Position numbers and translations under genes: made by a program | The notes under the pieces: generated by a model | The model's input: the letters and a program-made list of their open reading frames with translations, nothing else | What the model was told of the DNA's origin: nothing | Databases searched by the model: none | From: Crocinitomicaceae bacterium | GTDB taxonomy: Bacteria; Bacteroidota; Bacteroidia; Flavobacteriales_D; Crocinitomicaceae | DNA: 64,000 bases | Assembly (NCBI GenBank): GCA_024639405.1 | Contig: JAHEIL010000015.1 | Location: forward strand, 55,018-119,017 | Reading direction: 5' to 3' | Shown here: piece after piece, positions 30,924 through 40,032 of the stretch | Numbering within the stretch: position 1 is the first letter of the stretch | Layout of the letters: each line of letters begins with the position of its first letter

Positions 30924-32214
30924 TACTCGATGGATTTTCAGGTGAGTTTGGACGTTTCTTTTTAAATGGACGTTTGTTTTTACGTTTTGCCACTGGCGCA
31001 CCTTCTTGTGTTGGAGCGGTAGGCGTTGAAACAGGTCGTGCCGTTGGCGTTGAAGCTGTTGCTATTGATGCACCATTTTCGATTGGACGCTTATTAACTG
31101 GTTTTTTCTTTTTCTTTTTAGCTTTGAAAGCATGTTCAAATCGATTCAAGCTATCTTGTCCTACTACATTGGAATAGTCAGGCTCTTTCACCTCAACAAC
31201 TTCTTTAAACTCAACCAATTCAAATGGTTTTTTACCGTCTGCATTTAGTTTAGCAACTTCGCGCACACGTTCTGGAGAGAGTGCCACTAATCCACTGTTA
31301 TCTCCTTCGTAAGCATACCACATTTGACGTTTAAAAACATCTGTTTTTATATGATAAGCATTCCCTTTTTCTGTTCTCAATTTTGTGTCTGTTTTTGGAA
31401 ACGATTTTATTTCGTCCAAATACATGTCCAACTCATAATTCAAACAACACTTCAGTTTTCCGCATTGTCCGGCTAATTTTTGCGGATTTAAAGACAATTG
31501 CTGGTATCGAGCCGCCGAAGTAGAAACCGATCTAAAGTCAGTTAACCACGTTGAACAACACAATTCTCTTCCACACGAACCAATCCCTCCCAAACGAGAA
31601 GCTTCTTGACGAGAACCAATTTGACGCATCTCCACACGGATTTTAAATTGATCCGCCATGTCTTTAATCAACTGACGGAAATCGACACGTCCTTCGGCTG
31701 TATAGTAAAATGTTGCCTTCGATAAATCTCCTTGGTATTCAACATCTGAAATTTTCATTTCAAGATTTAAATTGACAGCTAAGGTGCGTGATTTGTACAT
31801 CACTTCTTTTTCCAATGCGCGTGCTTTCGACCATTTATCGATGTCTTCTTGCGTAGCAATACGCACAATTTTTTTCGCTTCCATTGGCTTGAAGCCAGGC
31901 GCTTTTTTCTTTACCTGAATTTTGGCTAATTCACCAACAACAGAAACAACACCAATATCGTATCCTGGACTAGTTTCAACAACGATGACATCTCCCACAT
32001 GAAGGCTAAATCCTTTAGCATTTCGAAAAAAACTTTTTCTACTGTTTTTAAATCGAACTTCTACTATATCGTATGGGCTTTGACCGCTTGGTAACGCAAC
32101 ATTTGCTAACCAATCAAACACCTCAAGTTTGTTACATCCTCCAGAACTACAATTGCCATTATTCTTACATCCGCGTGGAGTCCCTCCTCCACTACTGCAA
32201 TTTGAACAACTCAT
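30907..32214 (-). CDS. PSP1-domain / RicT family protein
   Basis: 435 aa; N-terminal Cys-rich segment; LGGIGSCGRELCCSTWLTDF, AGQCGKLKCCLNYE typical of PSP1/RicT. Confidence 0.9.
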   Translation of the reverse strand: MSCSNCSSGGGTPRGCKNNGNCSSGGCNKLEVFDWLANVALPSGQSPYDIVEVRFKNSRKSFFRNAKGFSLHVGDVIVVETSPGYDIGVVSVVGELAKIQVKKKAPGFKPMEAKKIVRIATQEDIDKWSKARALEKEVMYKSRTLAVNLNLEMKISDVEYQGDLSKATFYYTAEGRVDFRQLIKDMADQFKIRVEMRQIGSRQEASRLGGIGSCGRELCCSTWLTDFRSVSTSAARYQQLSLNPQKLAGQCGKLKCCLNYELDMYLDEIKSFPKTDTKLRTEKGNAYHIKTDVFKRQMWYAYEGDNSGLVALSPERVREVAKLNADGKKPFELVEFKEVVEVKEPDYSNVVGQDSLNRFEHAFKAKKKKKKPVNKRPIENGASIATASTPTARPVSTPTAPTQEGAPVAKRKNKRPFKKKRPNSPENPSSNEQSA

Positions 32215-32316
32215 AATTCTTTTATTTTTCGTAAAAATACAAAATAAATAACAGACCTTTTTTATTAAATGAAGAAGTTACAAACGAATTATCGTTGATT
32301 TTAAAAATGAAAATGC

Positions 32317-33435
32317 TTACGCAAAATGGATATATCGCATAACATTGAAACATAAATTGGTAAACAACAACTTTGCGTGAGCATTACGATCAATGTGGTA
32401 ATGTGCATCGTTGAAAGTTTTCATGAAATCATGGATGTTATTGCCTGTTATAAATTTGGCAAAGTTTTTAAGAAAAGCTTCTTCCTCTTCTGAAATTTTA
32501 GTCAATTGATTGTCGGTGTAGTTGCGCAACAAACTTTGACGAAACATGTGTAAGCAATAGTTAAGAAATGTTTTTTGATGATCTCGTGAAAATGATGTAA
32601 GCGTTTCAGCCCAATCCATCATCGCAATTACATCTTTTTTATAACAAACACGCATTAATTGTATAAACAAATCTCGGTTCTGTTCTTGTGCATCTGAAGC
32701 AGACAACAATTCCAATGCTTCTACAACATCGCCGTCAACTCTTCCAACAACACTGTCAATCAAAACTTGTGAAAAACCACCTTTATTTCGCAAAAATAAA
32801 CTTAAATCATCGGAAATTATTCGAGGAACCTTTACTAATTGTGTTCTCGATAAGATCGTTGGTAAAAGCTTTTCTTGATTTTCTGCGATTAATAAAAACA
32901 ATGTTTTAGCAGGTGGTTCTTCTAAAATTTTCAACAGTTTATTCGAGCAAGTCGGATTCATTTCTTCCGCCATCCAAATAATCATTATTTTATAACCGCC
33001 CTCGTAAGATTTTAAAGCTAATTTTTTTAAAATCTCTTGACTCTCATCCGAACCAATAATCGGTTTCCTGCCTTTTGGATCTATAAAACTTCCCCAATGA
33101 CTTAAATCGAAATACGGCGTTTTTTTTAATTGTTCGCGCCACAAATCCAACGCGCCATTTGATGTTTTATGTTGTGCCAAAACAACTGGAAACGTAAAAT
33201 GTAAATCGGGATGTTGTAAGTCACTAACTTTTTTACACGCTGGACAAACACCGCAACTATCCATTGCCTGTTTGTTTTCACAAAACAAATACTGTGAAAA
33301 AGCCAACGCCAATGCCAAGGAACCATAGCCGTTTTTACCTAAAAACAATTGAGCGTGACTCACTTTTTCTTGTTCAATTTCTTGAATAAAATGATGTTTC
33401 AGTTCACGTTGCCCGATGATGTCTTGGAATTGCAT
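32317..33435 (-). CDS. holB: DNA polymerase III subunit delta'
   Basis: Start MQFQDIIGQRELKHHFIQEIEQEKVSHAQLFLGKNGYGSLALA; CGVCPACKKVSDLQHPDLHFTFPV; CSNKLLKILEEPPAKTLFLL. The ORF-track N-terminal extension is probably not translated. Confidence 0.9.
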   Translation of the reverse strand: MQFQDIIGQRELKHHFIQEIEQEKVSHAQLFLGKNGYGSLALALAFSQYLFCENKQAMDSCGVCPACKKVSDLQHPDLHFTFPVVLAQHKTSNGALDLWREQLKKTPYFDLSHWGSFIDPKGRKPIIGSDESQEILKKLALKSYEGGYKIMIIWMAEEMNPTCSNKLLKILEEPPAKTLFLLIAENQEKLLPTILSRTQLVKVPRIISDDLSLFLRNKGGFSQVLIDSVVGRVDGDVVEALELLSASDAQEQNRDLFIQLMRVCYKKDVIAMMDWAETLTSFSRDHQKTFLNYCLHMFRQSLLRNYTDNQLTKISEEEEAFLKNFAKFITGNNIHDFMKTFNDAHYHIDRNAHAKLLFTNLCFNVMRYIHFA

Positions 33436-33472
33436 GGTGTAAAAATAAGAAAAATCGAATACTTTTGAAGAC

Positions 33473-34912
33473 TTATAGGTTTTGATACGTTTTTTGAAAT
33501 TCATCACGCCTTTTTTGTTGATCTTCACATTTTTTGCGCTGAAAATCTATAAATCCCGGTTGATAATACATCCATTTTTTGATGTGATACAACTGGTCTT
33601 TGTTTTTTAGAGGACGAAAAATTAAACGGCGCCAATGTTGAGATGGCTTCGCAAGGCGAATGGAATAACACTTTTCCAATTCTATCGAATCTTGTTGAAA
33701 ACGAACGCCCAAAGTCATCCAGCCAGGATAAAGCGCGATTTTTTCTTGACAATAATCGTAATAAGCATCTAAAACGCCTGGTAATTTTAACACTTCTTGC
33801 AATACAATTTCAAGCGAACCTTCGTTTTCATGTGGATTATAAGTGTTATTTTTTCGAATAATGGCACTAATTTGACGATCAATTTTGGTCGTTTTGTACT
33901 GCTTAAAATCATTTATTTTTTGTTCGCCCTCAGAAAAAGCTTCGTAAAAATAACATGTAGGTTGTCTATCTTTTAATGCATCTGAAACAGCTTTTGTGAA
34001 TTCCAAAAACGGTAGTCGCTCATCAATTTGATTGTTTAAAAAGTGTGTGTTGAGCGCATTATAACCTCCAAAATTTCTACTTGCTTCCTGAAGATTGAAA
34101 TCAGGTGTTTTATCAGTTAATACCACATTGCTTAATAAAAGTGTGTGTAAAAAACAGAAGCTTTCAGGTGTTTTTAACGCAGCAATTTGATCTAAATACC
34201 AGAAAACAGATGATGGTTGCGCTTCTTCATTGTTGAAAAAATCATGCACTAAACTATCTAAATGCGTTTGTGGATTTTTATGCAAAAACAATAAATTATA
34301 AAGAGAATTCACCCGTAAATAATTAGAATTAGAGAGTTCATACACTTCCTTTACATGAACTTGGGACTTCAACTCCTCTTTCAATCGTTTTGTTTTTTTT
34401 ATTTTCTTTGGTTTTTCTAGCTCATAATAATAATACGATGAAGCCATATAATTGATGAATTTAGCACGTATTGTTTCATATACTTTCGTGTTAAAATCGA
34501 TTGTGGTTAAAAGATTAAACGTGTCTTTTAAATAATAGTGATTCAAGGCTTGATAACCTCCATGTGAACGAATTGTTTGTGCTAAAGTTATAACTGAATT
34601 TTTTTGCGTAAAATCCAATGGGCGACAACATAAATCTGCTAATAAATAAAAAGATTCTCCAGAACGAACCCAGGCGATTGAATCTACCAACTTAACCAAA
34701 TAAACAGAATCGTATTGAGCTGGTTTAGCCAACTGTTGAACCATTCTAGGAACAAAATTTTTGGAGTTTTTTTGAAATGTTGCTGCACCCAATTGTTTCC
34801 AATCTTGAAGATAAGAAATGTTCTCATCAGAAATATATCCAAACATTTTTTGTGCGGATGCTGAAAAGCACAACAAGACTACAAAAACAAAGAAGGCTCT
34901 TCTCAACAACAT
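33473..34912 (-). CDS. Exported uncharacterised protein with internal duplication
   Basis: 479 aa; signal peptide MLLRRAFFVFVVLLCFSASAQ; no recognised domain; two related ESF...GGYxALN segments. Confidence 0.65.
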   Translation of the reverse strand: MLLRRAFFVFVVLLCFSASAQKMFGYISDENISYLQDWKQLGAATFQKNSKNFVPRMVQQLAKPAQYDSVYLVKLVDSIAWVRSGESFYLLADLCCRPLDFTQKNSVITLAQTIRSHGGYQALNHYYLKDTFNLLTTIDFNTKVYETIRAKFINYMASSYYYYELEKPKKIKKTKRLKEELKSQVHVKEVYELSNSNYLRVNSLYNLLFLHKNPQTHLDSLVHDFFNNEEAQPSSVFWYLDQIAALKTPESFCFLHTLLLSNVVLTDKTPDFNLQEASRNFGGYNALNTHFLNNQIDERLPFLEFTKAVSDALKDRQPTCYFYEAFSEGEQKINDFKQYKTTKIDRQISAIIRKNNTYNPHENEGSLEIVLQEVLKLPGVLDAYYDYCQEKIALYPGWMTLGVRFQQDSIELEKCYSIRLAKPSQHWRRLIFRPLKNKDQLYHIKKWMYYQPGFIDFQRKKCEDQQKRRDEFQKTYQNL

Positions 34913-35024
34913 AGTTTAAAATTGATTCAAATTTAAACTATTTCGTAGTTCAATTAAAGTTTTGCGTGTTTATCTTATGTTAAAAATTTACGCAACTCCT
35001 GATTTTAACTTATTTTCGCATTCC

Positions 35025-35909
35025 ATGTTTGAAAAATATAAATTCCACATACTCTTACACGCCATCATATTAATGTGGGGATTTACAGGTATTTTAGGTA
35101 AATTAATTCACTTAGATGCGTTGTATTTGGTGTGGCATCGTGTAGCAATTGCGCTTATTGGACTTTTATTGTATGTGATTCTAACTAAAAAATCATTCCG
35201 CATTCATTCAAAAATAGAATTCGCTAAAATTGCAGGAGTTGGTATGTTGGTTGCACTGCATTGGTTATTTTTTTACAAATCCATTCAGCTTTCAACAGCC
35301 TCTTTAGGTATTTTATGTTTGTCAACTACCACACTTCATGTTGCTTGGTTAGAACCACTTGTGATGAAAAGAAAGTTTTCATGGTTAGAGTTGGTGTTGG
35401 GACTTGTAGTAATTTATGGAATTTACTTTGTTTCTTCTGACTTCAAAACCAATGATTTCGAAGCGCTTATTTATGGATTATTTGCAGCCCTTTTTGCAGC
35501 TTTATTTTCTGTATTTAATGGAAAAATTGTTCAAAAAACACCTTCTTACAAAATGTCTTTTTACGAACTGTTAACTGCGCTAGTATTTCTTTCACTTGTA
35601 ATGATTTTCAATGGAACATTAAACTCATCGTTGTTTGAAATGTCAATTAGTGATTTTTTATGGTTGTTGTTTTTGGGTTTGTTGTGTACATCTTTTGCAT
35701 TTTTAGCAACCATCGAGGTAGTAAAAAAATTAGGCGCTTTTACTGTTTCATTAAGTATCAACCTAGAGCCTGTTTATACGATTTTATTGGCAATTTTTTT
35801 ATTACATGAACACACGGTATTAGGAATACAATTTTACATTGGAAGCCTGATAATCATCTTCGTTGTTATTGCGAATCCAATTATAACTTATTATTTTAAA
35901 AAACGTTAG
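35025..35909 (+). CDS. EamA/DMT family transporter
   Basis: About 10 TM helices; ILMWGFTGILGKLI, two EamA repeats; likely start MFEKYKFHILLH at 35025. Confidence 0.88.
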   Translation: MFEKYKFHILLHAIILMWGFTGILGKLIHLDALYLVWHRVAIALIGLLLYVILTKKSFRIHSKIEFAKIAGVGMLVALHWLFFYKSIQLSTASLGILCLSTTTLHVAWLEPLVMKRKFSWLELVLGLVVIYGIYFVSSDFKTNDFEALIYGLFAALFAALFSVFNGKIVQKTPSYKMSFYELLTALVFLSLVMIFNGTLNSSLFEMSISDFLWLLFLGLLCTSFAFLATIEVVKKLGAFTVSLSINLEPVYTILLAIFLLHEHTVLGIQFYIGSLIIIFVVIANPIITYYFKKR

Positions 35910-37423
35910 TGTTTTGCTAAAAAAGCAAGCCATTTTTCAGTTTGCGCAACATTCATTACCCTTGGCACTTTGTTTTGTGCCCCTGCTTTCCCTATCGATT
36001 CCATAAACGCATAAAAGGTGTCAACAGGTAATAGTTGAGCAACTGGAGTTTTTAGCGTGTGTTTTCTAACAGCAAAATAATCATCGTTTAATAAACCTAA
36101 TTCTTGATCCACTGCTGCTAGCAATTCATCTGCCTTTACTTGATCGTTTGTTCCAAAAAACCAAGAGTGTCGTTGATGGTCCGTATCAGCAAATAAGCAA
36201 AATTCTGTGATTTCAATGTTTTTTGCGCGTGCAACAGTTTGTACAGCTGTTACAATATTATCCAATGATAAATGCTCCCCACACAAGCTTAAAAACTGTT
36301 TAATTCGTCCTGTAATTTTAATAGAACGCTCTTCAACATTCGTAAAACGAACCAAATCTCCCAACATATAACGCCACAATCCAGCATTGGTTGTTAGGAC
36401 AATTGCGTAATCAATATTCTCTTTTACTTGACTCAATGTAAACGCTTTGTACGCGTCGATTAAGTTTCCATTTTCATCAAAAAACTCATTTGTAAATGGA
36501 ATAAATTCATAAAAAATTCCGGCATTTAACAACAGTTGCATCCCGTTGCTATGAATAGTTTTTTGATAGGCAAAATATCCTTCGCTTGCTAAATAAGTGT
36601 CTAATAAAAACACTTCTTTTGAAGTTACTTTTTTCAAGCGTTCTTTGTACGGCTCCATGTAAACTCCGCCATGCAAATAAACTTGAAAATTGGGCCAGAT
36701 ATCATGAATGGAATCCAATTTATAATGTTCAATTATTTTTTCTAGTAACAAAATACACCAGCTTGGAACACCTGCAATGATTCCAATGTTCCATTTTGGT
36801 GCTTCTTGAATCATTAATTCTAATTTCTTGTTCCAATCTTTTAAATTCGTGATTCGAACTCCTGGCTTTGTAAAGGGCGTTACAACAAACGAAGTGTGTT
36901 TTTTTAAAATTCCACTCAAATCACCCTCAATATGTGTTTTCTTTTTTATCAACTTTGTACTTCCGCCTACAGCCAAAATTTGACCTGTAAAAAAGGTGTT
37001 GGGAAGCTCTAATTCATGTAATGTTGAAAGTTGTTTTACAGAAGTTTTTTGAAACGATCGTATCATGTCTTCAGTAACAGGAATTCTTTTAGAAGGCGAA
37101 CCAGAAGTTCCTGAAGACAATGCAAAATGCTTGATTCTTCCAGGCCATGTAAAATCACGTTCACCCAAAATTGAATGAATCAACCATTCTTTATAAAAAG
37201 TATCGTAATCAGTTATAGGAACGTTTTGCTGAAACAAAGAAACGCCGTCTTTACTTTTTAAAATTTTATGAAACAAATGTTTTTTACCAAATACCGTATC
37301 GGCTGCTTTAAAAACTAATTTTTCTAACGTTTTTAATTGGTTTTTGTATTCTTTTCCTTTATTGAAATTACGTTTATAGGTAATTTCAGTAGTTTTTTTT
37401 ATTAATCTTCCGATGATTGCCAT
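35906..37423 (-). CDS. GH3-family acyl-acid-amido synthetase-like protein
   Basis: 505 aa; FALSSGTSGSPSKRIPVTEDM, LDTYLASEGYFAYQ, TTNAGLWRYMLGDLVRFTNVEERSIKITGRIKQFLSLCGEHLS. Confidence 0.88.
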   Translation of the reverse strand: MAIIGRLIKKTTEITYKRNFNKGKEYKNQLKTLEKLVFKAADTVFGKKHLFHKILKSKDGVSLFQQNVPITDYDTFYKEWLIHSILGERDFTWPGRIKHFALSSGTSGSPSKRIPVTEDMIRSFQKTSVKQLSTLHELELPNTFFTGQILAVGGSTKLIKKKTHIEGDLSGILKKHTSFVVTPFTKPGVRITNLKDWNKKLELMIQEAPKWNIGIIAGVPSWCILLLEKIIEHYKLDSIHDIWPNFQVYLHGGVYMEPYKERLKKVTSKEVFLLDTYLASEGYFAYQKTIHSNGMQLLLNAGIFYEFIPFTNEFFDENGNLIDAYKAFTLSQVKENIDYAIVLTTNAGLWRYMLGDLVRFTNVEERSIKITGRIKQFLSLCGEHLSLDNIVTAVQTVARAKNIEITEFCLFADTDHQRHSWFFGTNDQVKADELLAAVDQELGLLNDDYFAVRKHTLKTPVAQLLPVDTFYAFMESIGKAGAQNKVPRVMNVAQTEKWLAFLAKH

Positions 37424-37542
37424 ACCTCAAACTTTATAGAAGCAAAAGTAGCCTATTTTAAATGCAATTCTGTTTTTAATCGTGTTATCTTTTTGATAAA
37501 TCTGTATATTTGTAATGAAAATAAACTTTCAACTACAAAACA

Positions 37543-38364
37543 ATGGATAAGAAAACATTTATCGTTCCTCACGATTTTACACCTGTTGCTGATATTGCCT
37601 TAGAGCATGCAATCGCTACTGCAAAAATTTTAGATGCTAAAATACTTGTCCTACACCTTGTTGGTAAAGAAAAAAATATTGCAGATGCGGAAGTAGAATT
37701 GCTAAAAATCATTGCTAAAAATGAAACAGCTGGTGTTGAGCTTGTTTCAAATATCCGTGTTGGAAACATTTTTGATGATATTGGTGAATTTGCTGCAGAA
37801 AATAAAGCTGAATTAATCTTTATGGGCACACATGGTGCTCATGGTTGGCAACATTTAACAGGAAGTCATGCGTTGAAAGTAATTACCAATTCAAGTGTTC
37901 CGTTTATTGTTGTGCAAGAAAAAGGTGTAAAAGCTACTGGATACGATGACATTGTTGTTCCAATGGATTTGAACAAAGAAACAAAGCAAAAATTAGCCAT
38001 TGTAGCAAATTTAGCTGTTTACTTTAAGTCGCGTGTTCACGTAATTACTCCTGATGAATCTGATGAATACTTGCGCCATCAAATTCAGGCTAATATCTTA
38101 TTTGCAAATAAATTCTTTTCAGAAAAAGGTATTGAAATAACAACGACAATTGTTCCAAGTTCTGGTTTTGACAAAGAAGTTGTGAAATTAGCAGTGAAAT
38201 GTGACGCCGATTTAATTGCTATTATGAACTTAAACAGAAACAACTTTTTGGGAGTGATAACAGCGACTTACGAACAATACATCATTACAAATGATGCGAA
38301 AATACCTGCATTAGTAGTAAATCCAGTTGAAGGACCTTATGGAACGAGCTTCTTATTTGGTTAA
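37543..38364 (+). CDS. Universal stress protein, tandem UspA domains
   Basis: 273 aa; IVPHDFTPVADIALEHAIATA, LIFMGTHGAHGWQHLTGSHALKVITNSSVPFIVVQ. Confidence 0.85.
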   Translation: MDKKTFIVPHDFTPVADIALEHAIATAKILDAKILVLHLVGKEKNIADAEVELLKIIAKNETAGVELVSNIRVGNIFDDIGEFAAENKAELIFMGTHGAHGWQHLTGSHALKVITNSSVPFIVVQEKGVKATGYDDIVVPMDLNKETKQKLAIVANLAVYFKSRVHVITPDESDEYLRHQIQANILFANKFFSEKGIEITTTIVPSSGFDKEVVKLAVKCDADLIAIMNLNRNNFLGVITATYEQYIITNDAKIPALVVNPVEGPYGTSFLFG

Positions 38365-39914
38365 TCCAAGTATTCGCTATTTGCTAATTTTAAATTGATT
38401 TCTTCTGTATTTCTCACTTTTTTGGTGAGGCGTGATTCTATTGCTGTTTTGGTGAAATACCGGTGTTTCTTTAAAAAATCAACTTGCATTTCATCCCATT
38501 TTCGATCGCTATTAATCTTTTCAAAGCGACGCAATTCCAACCTTAAATTGTCGGCGATTTCATGAAAATCGTCTCTTCCTAAGTAATCTAAATCGGCATC
38601 ACAAATAATTTCTTCCAATAAATTTATTGGTTGGTGAGGAAACGATGTTACACGAATCAATTGTTGAACCTGTTCAATATGTTGTTCATTAAATCCGTGT
38701 TTTGGTAATATTTCTGCAGCAAAACGTTCGCCTATAGATTCGTTTTTATCATATTGTTCAATAAATCCTGCATCGTGTAACAAGGCCGCAGCTTTTAAAA
38801 GCAACAAAGATTCGTCATAAACACCTTCTTTTAAAGCAATTCTTTCGGTTGCTTTTAACACATCAAGTGTGTGATTGACACTGTGATAATATAGCTTTTT
38901 AGATAATTGATTTTCTAAAAGTTGAATAATTTCTTTTTCAGCCGCATAATAATTAATTGGTGAAGAATGATACAAGTTGAATAATTGGTGAAAAAGTGCG
39001 TTTGGAACTAAACCTAAACCATCAACAGATAACAAGGGTTTTATTCGTTCAACAGTATACATTTCAAGCGCCCCTTTGCTTTTGGATAAAGCTTGACCTT
39101 TGTAAACACATTCAAAAAACGGTTCAATGTATGCAAACGTACTTCCTGTAATTGTTACTTTTCCTGGTTCTCCCAACATTTCCATACGTTGTGCATGATT
39201 TACTGTAGCGCCCCACACATCAAAAGCCAAACGCTCACTTCCAATTACACCTGCGGTTACTTCGCCTGTATTAACGCCAAGTCTCAATTCCCAATAATCT
39301 GTATTGTTAATTTGACCTTCGTTTTTATGGATGCGCATAAATTCTTGTATTTGTAAAGCTGCAACACATGTATCTACTGCATTTGTATTGTTTTCAACAG
39401 GTGTTCCGCCAGCACACATATATGCGTCACCGATTGTTTTTATTTTTTCAAGCTTGTTTTTTACAATTATCTCATCAAATTTTCTAAAATAAACATCTAA
39501 CTTTTCAACTAGTTCTGTTGGACTCATTCGCTCGGCAATTTTTGTAAAACCAACAAAATCTGTAAAAATTACAGAAACCATTTTATACGATCTGGCTAAT
39601 ACTTTTCCTGTTAACATTAATTCATCCACCATCGCAGACGGAATTACGTTTTTTAAAATGTTTTCTGTTTTATCCTTTTCAATTTGAAGTAATTCTTGTT
39701 GCTCTTCTAGTTTTCTTTTTTTCTCTTCTAATAAGCGACGTTGTTTTTCAATTTTTATGTTTTGAATTCGTATTTCTCTTGTGCGTTCAGCAATTTTCAT
39801 TTCTAACAACACCTGTTTTCTTCTTGAAATATCAATTCTTTTAATAATAAAAATAATAACAGTTAATATAAGAACTACCGAAAATATTACCCAAAACCAC
39901 CACTGATTGAACAT
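38361..39914 (-). CDS. Membrane-anchored class III adenylate/guanylate cyclase with C-terminal HD domain
   Basis: 517 aa; N-terminal TM and coiled coil; VIFTDFVGFTKIAERMSP, KIKTIGDAYMCAGG, FDVWGATVNHAQRME; then HSVNHT...AALLHDAGF...CDADLDYLG. Confidence 0.88.
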   Translation of the reverse strand: MFNQWWFWVIFSVVLILTVIIFIIKRIDISRRKQVLLEMKIAERTREIRIQNIKIEKQRRLLEEKKRKLEEQQELLQIEKDKTENILKNVIPSAMVDELMLTGKVLARSYKMVSVIFTDFVGFTKIAERMSPTELVEKLDVYFRKFDEIIVKNKLEKIKTIGDAYMCAGGTPVENNTNAVDTCVAALQIQEFMRIHKNEGQINNTDYWELRLGVNTGEVTAGVIGSERLAFDVWGATVNHAQRMEMLGEPGKVTITGSTFAYIEPFFECVYKGQALSKSKGALEMYTVERIKPLLSVDGLGLVPNALFHQLFNLYHSSPINYYAAEKEIIQLLENQLSKKLYYHSVNHTLDVLKATERIALKEGVYDESLLLLKAAALLHDAGFIEQYDKNESIGERFAAEILPKHGFNEQHIEQVQQLIRVTSFPHQPINLLEEIICDADLDYLGRDDFHEIADNLRLELRRFEKINSDRKWDEMQVDFLKKHRYFTKTAIESRLTKKVRNTEEINLKLANSEYLD

Positions 39915-40032
39915 TCTATTTAATTTTATACAAAGTTAGAAATCTTCAAGTCATACCTATTACAATGTTTCTTTTTCTTTTAATTCATCTCAATTTAACA
40001 AATTGTTTCTTTTTTAGAATTAACTTCGCTGT

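Noticed and set aside
32317-33528. Extended N-terminus of the holB ORF from 33528
   Set aside because: The first 31 residues lack similarity to delta' proteins, and the extension overlaps the end of the 33473-34912 gene; MQFQDIIGQ at 33435 is a better start.
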